Source: Pseudaeromonas paramecii
GTDB lineage: Bacteria > Pseudomonadota > Gammaproteobacteria > Enterobacterales > Aeromonadaceae
Reading direction: 5' to 3'
Length of the DNA: 64,000 bases
Assembly: GCF_039540575.1 (NCBI RefSeq)
Contig: NZ_BAABFC010000012.1
Coordinates: 62,001 to 126,000, forward strand
The notes under the pieces are model-generated. The model saw only the letters and a program-made list of their open reading frames with translations. It searched no databases and was not told the origin of the DNA. This document shows positions 10,977 to 23,615 of the stretch, one piece after another. Numbering within the stretch: position 1 is the stretch's first letter; the number at the start of each line of letters is the position of its first letter. The translations under genes and the position numbers were made by a program.

Positions 10977-11008
10977 ACAAAGAACCCGGCCTTGGCCGGG
11001 TTCTTTGT
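10977..11008. terminator. Bidirectional terminator between two lipoprotein genes
   Basis: A perfect 15-bp inverted repeat (arm ACAAAGAACCCGGCC, TT in the middle) has A-rich and T-rich outer ends in both directions. It sits 22 bases past the stop of the minus-strand lipoprotein and backs up the peptidase terminator. Confidence 0.85.
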
Positions 11009-11029
11009 ATTGCGAAAGGTGTCGCCAGC

Positions 11030-11530
11030 TCAGTCCGCCAGGGCGGCCATCAGCTCCTCTTCCAACTTGCCGTTGGAGACACAGACCGGGGTGATGGAGG
11101 GGGCCGGCACATGGCTGCCATCGCTGTCGATGAAGGAGACGCTGGTGCTGCCCTTGACGTTGACGGTGGCCACCGTCTTGCCCAGGTTTTCGGTGATGAT
11201 GAGGTTCACCCGCAGGGTCGGCGCCTCGATGGCGACCTTGCTGCCACCACTACCGCAGTCCAGGTAATCCAGGCCGTCTGCAAAGTTGGTCTGTTCGGCG
11301 GCCAGCAGGCCTGAGCTGCGGGCGTTGGATTGCAGTGGCAGCTGCTTGTCGGCAAACCAGCGCTCGGCCCGGGCCCAGGCCAGATCGTAGGGCTTGTCCA
11401 TCTCGCTGGTGTTGTTGGTGGCCACTACAGTGGGCGGGGTGTAACGGTACTGTTCGGACAGGCCGGGATCGCTGGAGCAGGCGGTAAGCAGAACCGGCAA
11501 CAGCAGGGCCGGCGCAAGTAGACGTTTCAT
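11030..11530 (-). CDS. Small lipoprotein of unknown function
   Basis: The 166-residue protein has a lipoprotein signal peptide with lipobox LTAC (Cys18), then a low-complexity linker and a mixed alpha/beta domain. The layout recalls outer-membrane assembly lipoproteins of the BamC type (an unstructured YRYTPPTVV stretch after the Cys, then a compact domain), but I cannot assign it to that family. Two further cysteines (YLDCGSGG and TPVCVSNG) could form a disulfide in the periplasm. It is a single gene closed by the 10977-11008 terminator. Confidence 0.75.
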   Translation of the reverse strand: MKRLLAPALLLPVLLTACSSDPGLSEQYRYTPPTVVATNNTSEMDKPYDLAWARAERWFADKQLPLQSNARSSGLLAAEQTNFADGLDYLDCGSGGSKVAIEAPTLRVNLIITENLGKTVATVNVKGSTSVSFIDSDGSHVPAPSITPVCVSNGKLEEELMAALAD

Positions 11531-11653
11531 CGGGAGTCCCTTGTTGGAGAAAGGTAAATAGGTTATCGGCCGGCCATTTTACGCCAGGCCGCGTCCCCCT
11601 TCACACGACAGAAAGTTATGCGAAGCGCGAAGGATTACCGGCAGGGACGACGA

Positions 11654-14362
<2,709 letters not shown>

Positions 14363-14439
14363 AGCAGGCTTCTTGTGGGACAATGCAGGGCCGTAAAACC
14401 CGCTCATCATGACATAGCCACCCTGAGGCACCAAGTACT

Positions 14440-15774
14440 ATGGCCCAGTTTTTCAAGCCCCAGCCCAAAGCCCGTCCCCAGGGGCGCCTGACCCTCACTG
14501 TGAGCCAATTGGACTTGCACGGCGTGGGCATAGCCCGCCATCAGGGCAAGGCCATCTTCGTCGAGGGAGCCCTGCCTGGCGAAGAGGTGCAGGTCAGCCT
14601 GCAAGACGAGAAGAAGCAGTTCGCCCTGGCGCGGCTGGAGAAGGTGCTGCGTCCGGCGGATCAGCGCTTGGCGCCCTTCTGCCCGCACTACAGCCAGTGT
14701 GGCGGCTGCACCCTGCAGCACATGCCGGTGCCCCAGCAGCAGCAGACCAAGATGGCCGGTATCCGGGAGCTGTTTGCCCGCCAGGCCCAGATGGAGTTAC
14801 CTGAGCCGGAGACGGTGATCCAGGGCGAGGCCATGGGCTATCGCCGGGTCTGCCGGCTGGCCGTCAAATATGACAAGAAGGCGCGCCTGGCCCGGCTGGG
14901 TTTTCGTCGTCGGCAGAGCAACGAGCTGGTCGAGGTGAGTCAGTGCCCCGTGCTGGCACCGCGGCTGTCGGCCTTGATCGAACCCCTGCGCGTCCTCATC
15001 AATCGCCTCAAGGGCTTTCGCGATCTGGGCCACATCGAACTATATGACACGGATGCCAGACCCCTGCTCCTGGTGCGCCATAATGGGCAGCCCAGCGAGG
15101 GCGACCGGCAGCTGCTGGTGCAATTTGCTCAGCAGCATGAGCTGGACTGTTACCTGCAGACCGACGGGGAAGCCGAGCCCTTGCAGGCCGCCCAAGCACC
15201 GGCCTATGGGGTGGCGGATGTGCGGCTTAACTACCTGCCCGGCGACTTCCTGCAGGTGAACGACAGGGTCAACCAGGCCCTGGTGGCCACCGTGCTGGAG
15301 TGGCTGGCGCCGACCCCGGATGACAAGGTGCTGGATCTGTTCTGCGGCCTGGGCAACTTCACCCTGCCGCTGGCCCGTCATTGTGCCGAGGTGGTGGGGG
15401 TCGAAGGGGTGCCGGCCATGGTGGAGCGGGCCCGGCAGAATGCCCGGGCCAACGGCATCGACAACGCCCGCTTCTATTGCGCCGATCTGGCGGAGGATTT
15501 CACCGGCCAGAGCTGGGCGCGTGAGGGCTTCGATCTGGTGCTGCTGGATCCTGCTCGCCCGGGGGCATGGCAGACCATAGGGCACCTGTGCCGGTTGGCG
15601 CCCCGGCGAATTGTGTATGTTTCTTGCAATCCGGTGACGGCAGCCCGGGATTGCGCGCCCTTGCAGGCCGCAGGCTATCGTGCGGTACGCTGGCGCATGC
15701 TGGACATGTTCCCTCACACGGGACATGTGGAGTCCATACTGCTGTTTGAGCGGTCAGAACAACAAAAAGGATAG
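14440..15774 (+). CDS. rlmD: 23S rRNA (uracil-1939-C5)-methyltransferase RlmD
   Basis: RlmD uses S-adenosylmethionine to methylate U1939 of 23S rRNA. The 444-residue protein has an N-terminal TRAM domain (about residues 12-66). An iron-sulfur cluster site is formed by CPHYSQCGGCTL with a later Cys in SQCPVL. The SAM site is VLDLFCGLGNFTLPLA. The catalytic cysteine is in VYVSCNPVTAARD near the C-terminus. It is divergent from barA, and relA follows 4 bases after its stop, as in many gammaproteobacteria. Confidence 0.96.
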   Translation: MAQFFKPQPKARPQGRLTLTVSQLDLHGVGIARHQGKAIFVEGALPGEEVQVSLQDEKKQFALARLEKVLRPADQRLAPFCPHYSQCGGCTLQHMPVPQQQQTKMAGIRELFARQAQMELPEPETVIQGEAMGYRRVCRLAVKYDKKARLARLGFRRRQSNELVEVSQCPVLAPRLSALIEPLRVLINRLKGFRDLGHIELYDTDARPLLLVRHNGQPSEGDRQLLVQFAQQHELDCYLQTDGEAEPLQAAQAPAYGVADVRLNYLPGDFLQVNDRVNQALVATVLEWLAPTPDDKVLDLFCGLGNFTLPLARHCAEVVGVEGVPAMVERARQNARANGIDNARFYCADLAEDFTGQSWAREGFDLVLLDPARPGAWQTIGHLCRLAPRRIVYVSCNPVTAARDCAPLQAAGYRAVRWRMLDMFPHTGHVESILLFERSEQQKG

Positions 15775-15778
15775 GCAC

Positions 15779-18010
15779 ATGGTTGCGGTACGGGATACCC
15801 ACCTCAAGACAGGTTTCAATCTCCAGGCGTGGACGGCGACCCTGCCGCTCTCGGCGGAGGATCGACAGACCCTGATAGGGGTGTTCGAGTTCTGTCAGCA
15901 GGAACTGTCGGCCAACCCGGCGGAGGCCGAACGGCTGGTAAACCGGGCGGCGGAGATGGTGGGCATACTGCAGATGCTGCACATGGATCTGGATACCTTC
16001 AAGGCCGCCGTGCTCTATCCCCTGCTGGAGAGCAAGCACCTGACCCTGGAGCAGGTGGAGGCCGCCTACGGCGCCACCATCGCCAAGCTGCTGCGCGGGG
16101 TGGTGGACATGGAGGCCATCCGCTTCCTGCAGAGTCTCAACACCGGGGACGTCTCCGACACCCAGATCGACAACGTGCGGCGCATGCTGCTGGCCATGGT
16201 GGAAGACGTGCGGGCCGTGGTGATCAAGCTGGCGGAGCGGATTGCCTGCCTGCGGGAGGTCAAGCATGCCGACGAGGAGACCCGGGTGCTGGTGGCCAAG
16301 GAGATCAGCAACATCTACGCGCCCCTGGCTAATCGCTTGGGCATAGGCCAGCTGAAGTGGGAGCTCGAAGATCTCTCCTTCCGCTACCTGCATCCGGACA
16401 CCTACAAGCAGATCGCCAAGCTGCTGGACGAGAAGCGCATCGACCGGGAGCACTACATACAGCGCTTCGTCGCCGACCTGCGCCAGGCTCTGCTGGATGC
16501 CGGCATCCAGGCCGAGGTGTATGGCCGGCCCAAACACATCTACAGCATCTGGCGCAAGATGCAGAAGAAGACCCTGAGCTTCTCGGATCTGTTCGACGTG
16601 CGGGCGGTGCGCATCGTCACCCACCGCCTGCAGGACTGCTACGCCGCCCTGGGGATAGTCCACACCCACTGGCATCACATTCCCCGCGAATTCGACGACT
16701 ACGTGGCCAACCCCAAGCCCAACGGCTACCAGTCCATTCATACCGTGGTGCTGGGCCCGGACGGCAAGACGGTGGAGATCCAGATCCGCACCGATCAGAT
16801 GCATCAGGATGCTGAGCTCGGCATCGCCGCCCACTGGAAATACAAGGAAGGCACCATCTCGGGCAAGGATTCGGCCTACGAGGATCGCATCGCCTGGCTG
16901 CGCAAGCTGCTGGCCTGGCAGGAAGACATGGTGGAGTCCGGCTCCCTGGTGGACGAGCTGCGCACCCAGGTGTTCGAGGACAGGGTCTATGTCTTCACCC
17001 CCAAGGGGGATGTGGTGGACCTGCCCGCCGGCGCCACGCCGCTGGACTTTGCCTATCAGGTCCACAGCATGGTGGGCCACCGCTGCATCGGCGCCAAGGT
17101 GGATGGCCGCATCGTGCCCTTCACCTACCAGCTGCAGACCGGCGATCAGGTGGAGATCATCACCCAGAAGGAGCCCAACCCCAGCCGTGACTGGATGAAC
17201 CCCAACATGGGCTTCCTGCGCACCAGCCGGGCCCGGGCCAAGGTCATCTCCTGGTTCCGCCGCCTGGATCGGGACAAGAACATGCTGGCGGGCAAGGAGC
17301 AGCTGGAAAAGGAGATGGAACGCCACGGCTTCCAGCTCTCCCGCGAGCAGCAGACGCACCTGTTCAAGGAGCTGTACGCCCGCTACAACGTGCAGGAGCA
17401 CGAGGATCTGCTGGCCGGCATCGGTGCCGGCGACATCCGCATCAACCAGATCATGAACTTCCTCGAGGGCAAGCTGAACAAGCCGAGCGTCGAGGAAGAA
17501 GAGAAGAAGCTGCTGGAACAGCTGGAGCAGAAGAGCCAGCAGCGGGTGCAGAGTCAGCAGCCCAAGGGGCACATAGTGGTGCAGGGGGTGGGCAACCTGA
17601 TGACCCACATCGCCCGCTGCTGCCAGCCGATCCCCGGTGACAGCATCGTCGGTTTCATCACCCAGGGCCGCGGCATCTCCATCCACAGAGAGGACTGCGA
17701 ACAGCTCAAGGAGCTGTCCCGGCGCAACCCGGAGCGGCTGATCGAGGCGGTATGGGGGGAGAACTACTCCGGCGGCTACACATTGACGGTGCGCATCACC
17801 GCCAACGACCGTTCGGGCCTGTTGCGGGACATCACCACCATCATCGCCAACGAGAAGATCAACGTGCTGGGGATGCGCTCGCGCTCCAACCTCAAGCAGC
17901 AGAGTGCCGACATCGACATCGACATGGAGATCTACAACATAGAGGCGCTCAACCGCATGCTCGCCAAGCTCAGCCAGATGAACGATGTCATCAGTGCCAA
18001 ACGGCTGTAA
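15779..18010 (+). CDS. relA: GTP pyrophosphokinase RelA
   Basis: RelA is the ribosome-bound (p)ppGpp synthetase of the stringent response. The ATG at 15779 gives 743 residues (E. coli 744) and the typical start MVAVRDTHLKTGF. Domains in order are an inactive HD hydrolase-like domain (its canonical HD pair is absent, as usual in RelA), the synthetase domain (RPKHIYSIWRKM, FDVRAVRI, NPKPNGYQSIHT), TGS (VYVFTPKGDVVDLPAGATP), a zinc-finger domain (HIARCCQPIPGD) and a C-terminal ACT/RRM. A compact terminator follows. Confidence 0.97.
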   Translation: MVAVRDTHLKTGFNLQAWTATLPLSAEDRQTLIGVFEFCQQELSANPAEAERLVNRAAEMVGILQMLHMDLDTFKAAVLYPLLESKHLTLEQVEAAYGATIAKLLRGVVDMEAIRFLQSLNTGDVSDTQIDNVRRMLLAMVEDVRAVVIKLAERIACLREVKHADEETRVLVAKEISNIYAPLANRLGIGQLKWELEDLSFRYLHPDTYKQIAKLLDEKRIDREHYIQRFVADLRQALLDAGIQAEVYGRPKHIYSIWRKMQKKTLSFSDLFDVRAVRIVTHRLQDCYAALGIVHTHWHHIPREFDDYVANPKPNGYQSIHTVVLGPDGKTVEIQIRTDQMHQDAELGIAAHWKYKEGTISGKDSAYEDRIAWLRKLLAWQEDMVESGSLVDELRTQVFEDRVYVFTPKGDVVDLPAGATPLDFAYQVHSMVGHRCIGAKVDGRIVPFTYQLQTGDQVEIITQKEPNPSRDWMNPNMGFLRTSRARAKVISWFRRLDRDKNMLAGKEQLEKEMERHGFQLSREQQTHLFKELYARYNVQEHEDLLAGIGAGDIRINQIMNFLEGKLNKPSVEEEEKKLLEQLEQKSQQRVQSQQPKGHIVVQGVGNLMTHIARCCQPIPGDSIVGFITQGRGISIHREDCEQLKELSRRNPERLIEAVWGENYSGGYTLTVRITANDRSGLLRDITTIIANEKINVLGMRSRSNLKQQSADIDIDMEIYNIEALNRMLAKLSQMNDVISAKRL

Positions 18011-18027
18011 TCTTCACTCACATCACC

Positions 18028-18053
18028 ACGGGGGCCTGGCCCCCGTTTTGTTT
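18028..18053 (+). terminator. Terminator after relA
   Basis: The arms ACGGGGGCC and GGCCCCCGT meet around a central T (the innermost pairs must stay open), followed by TTTGTTTG. It lies 17 bases after the relA stop and just before mazG. Confidence 0.7.
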
Positions 18054-18067
18054 GCCAAGGAGTTGTC

Positions 18068-18877
18068 ATGTCCAACGTCCATACTGCTGCCATGAACGAT
18101 CTGCTGGCCATCATGGCCAGGCTGCGGGATCCGCAGACCGGCTGTCCCTGGGATCGCAAGCAGACCCTGCAGAGCCTGGTGCCCTATACCCTGGAGGAGG
18201 CCTACGAGGTGGCCGACAGCATAGAGCGGCAGGACTTGGCGGCCCTCCAGGGTGAGCTGGGGGATCTGCTGTTCCAGGTGGTGTTCTACTGCCAGCTGGC
18301 GGGCGAGCAGGGCTTGTTTGACTTCAACGATGTGGTGGCCACCGTCTCGGAGAAGCTCATTCGTCGTCACCCCCATGTGTTCGGTGACGCCGAGTTTGCC
18401 GACACGGCGGCAGTCAATGCCAACTGGGAGGCCGAGAAGGCCCGGGAACGCCAGCAAAAGGACGCCGCCGCCACCAGCGTACTGGATGACATTCCCCGCG
18501 CCATGCCGGCCCTCTCCCGGGCCTACAAGATCCAGAAGCGCTGCGCCACCGTGGGCTTTGACTGGGGCACACTGCCGCCTGTGGTGGACAAGGTCCGTGA
18601 GGAGATCGACGAGGTGCTGGCGGAGGTGCAGGCGGCCGAGGTCAATCCGGCGGCGGTGGCCGAGGAACTGGGGGATCTGCTGTTTGCCACCGTCAATCTG
18701 GTGCGCCACCTGAAAAACGATCCCGAGCAGGTGCTGCGGCAGGCCAACGACAAGTTTGAGGCGCGCTTTCGCCAGGTTGAACAACGCTTGAGCAGCCAGG
18801 GTCGTTCTGTGGCCGATCACAGCCTCGCCGAGATGGAAGAAGCATGGCAACAGGTCAAGGAAGCCAACAAAAGTTGA
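18068..18877 (+). CDS. mazG: Nucleoside triphosphate pyrophosphohydrolase MazG
   Basis: MazG hydrolyses (deoxy)NTPs to monophosphates and pyrophosphate, and in E. coli it lowers (p)ppGpp levels under starvation. The 269 residues (E. coli 263) contain two tandem MazG folds. The first has DRKQTLQSLVPYTLEEAYEV and GELGDLLFQVVFY; the second has KVREEIDEVLAE and EELGDLLFATVNLVRH, each carrying the E-E-x-x-E/D metal-binding pattern. The position next to relA is conserved and fits a role in stringent-response tuning. Confidence 0.95.
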   Translation: MSNVHTAAMNDLLAIMARLRDPQTGCPWDRKQTLQSLVPYTLEEAYEVADSIERQDLAALQGELGDLLFQVVFYCQLAGEQGLFDFNDVVATVSEKLIRRHPHVFGDAEFADTAAVNANWEAEKARERQQKDAAATSVLDDIPRAMPALSRAYKIQKRCATVGFDWGTLPPVVDKVREEIDEVLAEVQAAEVNPAAVAEELGDLLFATVNLVRHLKNDPEQVLRQANDKFEARFRQVEQRLSSQGRSVADHSLAEMEEAWQQVKEANKS

Positions 18878-18923
18878 CCCAACGCATATCTTGCATGCTG
18901 GTGGGTTGCTAAATTTTTGCGCG

Positions 18924-18952
18924 TTGTTAGGGGGAGGGGGTTTTGCTATACT
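18924..18952 (+). promoter_or_regulatory. Predicted sigma-70 promoter of pyrG
   Basis: TTGTTA (18924-18929), a 17-base spacer and TATACT (18947-18952) with an extended TGC just before the -10. It lies about 65 bases upstream of the pyrG start, in the only intergenic gap between mazG and pyrG. Confidence 0.55.
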
Positions 18953-19015
18953 GCCACCCCGTCTTGATACTCCCACACACTCTCGTGTGATCCCTAAACA
19001 TCTTCTAGGTTCAGC

Positions 19016-20653
19016 ATGACGACTAAATACATTTTCGTAACCGGCGGCGTGGTTTCATCCTTGGGCAAGGGTATTGCGGCGGCCTCTCTGGCAGCCATCC
19101 TGGAGGCTCGGGGCCTCAAGGTCACCATGATGAAGCTGGATCCCTACATCAACGTCGACCCCGGTACCATGAGCCCCATTCAACACGGTGAAGTGTTCGT
19201 CACCGACGATGGGGCCGAGACGGATCTGGACCTGGGCCACTATGAGCGCTTCATCCGCACCAAGATGAGTCGCCGCAATAACTTCACCACCGGCCGCATC
19301 TATGCCGACGTGCTGCGCAAGGAGCGTCGTGGTGACTATCTGGGGGCCACCATCCAGGTCATCCCCCACATCACCAACGCCATCAAGGAGCGGGTGATCG
19401 CCGGTGCCGAAGGCCATGAAGTGGCCATCGTCGAGGTCGGCGGCACCGTGGGGGACATCGAGTCCCTGCCGTTCCTGGAGGCCATTCGTCAGCTGGCGGT
19501 GGACATAGGCCGCAACAACGCCCTGTTCATGCACCTGACCCTGGTGCCTTACCTGGCCGCCTCCGGCGAGGTGAAGACCAAGCCGACCCAGCACTCCGTG
19601 AAGGAGCTGCTCTCCATCGGTATCCAGCCGGACATCCTGATCTGCCGTTCCGACCGCGCCATCCCCGCCAACGAGCGCGGCAAGATTGCCCTGTTCTGTA
19701 ACGTGCCGGAGCGGGCCGTGGTCTCCCTCAAGGATGTGGACTCCATTTACAAGATCCCGGCATTGCTCAAATCCCAGGGTCTGGATCAGCTGATCGTCGA
19801 CCGGTTTGGCCTGAGTGCCCCGGAAGCCGATCTGGCCGAGTGGGAAAAGGTCATCTACCAGGAAGCCAATCCCACCGGCGAGGTGACCATCGGCATGGTG
19901 GGCAAGTATGTCTCCCTGCCGGATGCCTACAAGTCCGTCAACGAGGCCCTGAAGCACGGCGGTCTGAAGAACCGGCTGACCGTCAACATCAAGTACATCG
20001 ACTCCCAGGACGTGGAAACCAAGGGCCTGGAAGTGCTGGAAGGGCTGGACGCCATCCTGGTACCCGGCGGCTTCGGCGAGCGGGGGGTGGAAGGCAAGAT
20101 ACTGGCCGCCCAGTACGCCCGTGAGCACAAGATTCCCTACCTGGGCATCTGCCTGGGGATGCAGGTGGCCCTCATCGAGTTCTCCCGCCATGTGGCCGGT
20201 CTCGAAGGCGCTCACTCCTCCGAATTCAGCAAGGAAACTCCGTATCCGGTGGTGGGGCTCATCACCGAGTGGATCACCGAAGACGGCAGCGTGGAGCAGC
20301 GCAGCGATCGCTCCGACCTGGGCGGTACCATGCGTCTGGGCTCCCAGCTGTGCCACCTGATTGATGGATCCAAGGTGCGGGAGATGTACGGCAGCGAGAC
20401 CATCCAGGAGCGCCACCGTCACCGCTACGAGGTGAACAACACCCTGCTGCCGAAGATCGAGGCAGCCGGCCTGAAGGTCACCGGCCTGTCCGCCGACAAG
20501 AAACTGGTGGAGATCATCGAGATCCCGGATCATCCCTGGTTTGTAGCTGTACAGTTCCACCCGGAATTCACCTCCACCCCGCGGGACGGCCATCCCTTGT
20601 TCGAAGGCTTCGTCCGGGCGGCCGGTGAGTTCCAGAAGCGTCAGTTAAATTAA
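19016..20653 (+). CDS. pyrG: CTP synthase
   Basis: PyrG aminates UTP to CTP using glutamine and ATP. The 545-residue length equals E. coli. The N-terminal synthase domain begins TKYIFVTGGVVSSLGKGI, with the P-loop-like site and the downstream LDPYINVDPGTMSP. The C-terminal class-I glutamine amidotransferase domain has the nucleophile in YLGICLGMQVA and the His-Glu pair in AVQFHPEFTS. A terminator and then eno follow, the standard pyrG-eno pair. Confidence 0.98.
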   Translation: MTTKYIFVTGGVVSSLGKGIAAASLAAILEARGLKVTMMKLDPYINVDPGTMSPIQHGEVFVTDDGAETDLDLGHYERFIRTKMSRRNNFTTGRIYADVLRKERRGDYLGATIQVIPHITNAIKERVIAGAEGHEVAIVEVGGTVGDIESLPFLEAIRQLAVDIGRNNALFMHLTLVPYLAASGEVKTKPTQHSVKELLSIGIQPDILICRSDRAIPANERGKIALFCNVPERAVVSLKDVDSIYKIPALLKSQGLDQLIVDRFGLSAPEADLAEWEKVIYQEANPTGEVTIGMVGKYVSLPDAYKSVNEALKHGGLKNRLTVNIKYIDSQDVETKGLEVLEGLDAILVPGGFGERGVEGKILAAQYAREHKIPYLGICLGMQVALIEFSRHVAGLEGAHSSEFSKETPYPVVGLITEWITEDGSVEQRSDRSDLGGTMRLGSQLCHLIDGSKVREMYGSETIQERHRHRYEVNNTLLPKIEAAGLKVTGLSADKKLVEIIEIPDHPWFVAVQFHPEFTSTPRDGHPLFEGFVRAAGEFQKRQLN

Positions 20654-20666
20654 TTCGACAAAATCC

Positions 20667-20701
20667 ACGGTTGTGGGCATAGTTTTGCAACCGTTTTTTT
20701 A
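20667..20701 (+). terminator. Terminator between pyrG and eno
   Basis: ACGGTTG (20667-20673) pairs with CAACCGT (20688-20694) around a 14-base loop, followed by seven Ts. It lies 14 bases after the pyrG stop. eno therefore probably has its own promoter, or partial read-through. Confidence 0.7.
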
Positions 20702-20746
20702 TGCAACTTTAGTGTTGTTTTATTTCAAATATCGAGGATCGATACA

Positions 20747-22048
<1,302 letters not shown>

Positions 22049-22075
22049 TCCGCTTGTTGCTTAATTCGCCAATGC

Positions 22076-22106
22076 AAGCCCCGCCAATCAGGCGGGGCTT
22101 TCTTTT
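22076..22106 (+). terminator. Terminator after eno
   Basis: A 10-bp perfect stem (AAGCCCCGCC/GGCGGGGCTT) with loop AATCA is followed by TCTTTT. It lies 28 bases after the eno stop. Confidence 0.85.
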
Positions 22107-22148
22107 GGCTGGTAATATGGGAAACTATGCCGCGCAGGAGGCGCCACC

Positions 22149-22457
22149 ATGCGGTTATTTACCCTCATCTTGATCATCATTCTGGCCTGGTTGCAGCACC
22201 AGCTCTGGTTCGGCAAGAACGGTCTGGTGGAGTATCGCCAGCGCTCGGAAGCCGTGGCACGGCAACAGGCCGACAACCAGCAGCTCAAGGAGCGCAATCA
22301 ACTCCTGTACAAGGAGATCGATGACCTCAAGAGTGGTCTTGAGGTGATCGAGGAGTTGGCGCGCAACGATCTGGGCTTCATCAAGCCGGACGAAACCTTC
22401 TATCGGGTGTTGCCCCGGGACGCCCGTGGGCCGGCCCAGGCAGCCAAGGGGAACTGA
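22149..22457 (+). CDS. ftsB: Cell division protein FtsB
   Basis: FtsB is a small bitopic inner-membrane protein that joins FtsL and FtsQ in the divisome and helps activate septal peptidoglycan synthesis. The 102-residue protein has a transmembrane helix at residues 3-20 (LFTLILIIILAWLQHQLW). A leucine-rich coiled coil follows, at about residues 30-70 (QQADNQQLKERNQLLYKEID). The region ELARNDLGFIKPDETFYRV is typical of FtsB. It starts the dense ftsB-ispD-ispF-truD-surE-pcm string, which continues to rpoS. Confidence 0.95.
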   Translation: MRLFTLILIIILAWLQHQLWFGKNGLVEYRQRSEAVARQQADNQQLKERNQLLYKEIDDLKSGLEVIEELARNDLGFIKPDETFYRVLPRDARGPAQAAKGN

Positions 22458-22461
22458 CAGC

Positions 22462-23142
22462 ATGACCTTTACCGTGGTGGTTCCCGCCGCTGGCGTGGGC
22501 CGGCGCATGGGGGCAGACTGTCCCAAACAATACCTGCCCCTGGCGGGCAAGTTCCTCATCGAACATACCCTCGAGCGTCTGCTCAATCACCCGCGCATCG
22601 AGCGGGTGGTGGTGGCGCTCAACCCCGCCGACGACTTCTTCGCCACCCTGCCGGTGGCGTCCCACCCGCGCCTGCGTACCACGCTGGGTGCCGACGAACG
22701 CGCCGGTTCCGTGATGAATGGCCTGGCCAGGGTGGAAACCGAATGGGTGTTGGTGCATGACGCCGCACGACCCTGTCTGACCCATGGCGACATGGACAAG
22801 CTCATTCAGGCGGCGCTGGCTGGGGACGGAGCCATCCTCGGCAGCCGGGTGCGGGATACCATGAAACGCGCCGATGCTGCAGGTCACATAGTGGCGACAG
22901 TGGAGCGAGACCATCTGTGGCATGCCTTGACGCCGCAGATGTTCCGCACCGCCGAACTGCGCCAGGCTCTGCTGGCGGGCTTGCATGCCGGTGCCTCTAT
23001 CACGGACGAGGCCTCGGCCATGGAGTTGGCGGGTAAGTCGCCCAAGATGGTGGAAGGGCGGGCGGATAACATCAAGGTGACCCGCCCCGAAGACATCGCC
23101 CTGGCGGCACTTTTCTTATCTCAACAGGAGCAGCTGGCATGA
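22462..23142 (+). CDS. ispD: 2-C-methyl-D-erythritol 4-phosphate cytidylyltransferase
   Basis: IspD transfers CMP onto MEP, the third step of the non-mevalonate isoprenoid pathway. The ATG at 22462, 4 bases after ftsB, gives 226 residues. The nucleotide-binding signature PAAGVGRRMGADCPKQYLPL is at the N-terminus, with VHDAARPCLT and GSRVRDTMKRAD further on. It overlaps ispF as ATGA, and IspF acts two steps later in the same pathway. Confidence 0.97.
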   Translation: MTFTVVVPAAGVGRRMGADCPKQYLPLAGKFLIEHTLERLLNHPRIERVVVALNPADDFFATLPVASHPRLRTTLGADERAGSVMNGLARVETEWVLVHDAARPCLTHGDMDKLIQAALAGDGAILGSRVRDTMKRADAAGHIVATVERDHLWHALTPQMFRTAELRQALLAGLHAGASITDEASAMELAGKSPKMVEGRADNIKVTRPEDIALAALFLSQQEQLA

Positions 23143-23615
23143 TCCGCATCGGCCATGGTTTTGATGTCCATAAATTTGGTGGCGAGGGGCCCTGCACCCT
23201 GGGGGGCGTCAAGGTGCCCTATGAGCAGGGGCTGCTGGCCCACTCCGATGGGGATGTGGTGCTGCATGCCCTGAGCGATGCCCTGCTGGGTGCCATTGCC
23301 GCCGGCGATATCGGTCGTCATTTTCCCGATACCGATGCGGCCTTTGCCGGCATCGATAGCCGCATCCTGTTGCGGGATGTCTATGCCAAGGTGCGGGCCG
23401 CCGGCTATGTGCTGGGCAATCTGGATGTGACCATCATTGCCCAGGCCCCCAAGATGGCGCCGCACATTGATGCCATGCGCGCCGTGATGGCCGAGGATCT
23501 GCATGCCGATTTGTCACAGATTAACGTCAAGGCGACCACCTCTGAGCGACTGGGCTTCACCGGGCGCAAGGAAGGCATCGCCGTGGAAGCCGTAGTGCTG
23601 GTGGTGAAAGCATGA
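23139..23615 (+). CDS. ispF: 2-C-methyl-D-erythritol 2,4-cyclodiphosphate synthase
   Basis: IspF cyclises CDP-ME 2-phosphate with loss of CMP. The 158 residues carry the zinc and substrate motif RIGHGFDVHKFG at the N-terminus, then LAHSDGDVVLHALSDALLG, GRHFPDTD and the C-terminal KATTSERLGFTGRKEGIA. It overlaps both ispD and truD by 4 bases, which suggests coupled translation. Confidence 0.98.
   Translation: MIRIGHGFDVHKFGGEGPCTLGGVKVPYEQGLLAHSDGDVVLHALSDALLGAIAAGDIGRHFPDTDAAFAGIDSRILLRDVYAKVRAAGYVLGNLDVTIIAQAPKMAPHIDAMRAVMAEDLHADLSQINVKATTSERLGFTGRKEGIAVEAVVLVVKA

Noticed and set aside
15500..17686. Long open frame on the minus strand antisense to relA
   Set aside because: This is the same GC-rich shadow effect; composition is His/Gln/Leu-rich, there are no motifs, and the frame runs across the rlmD-relA boundary.
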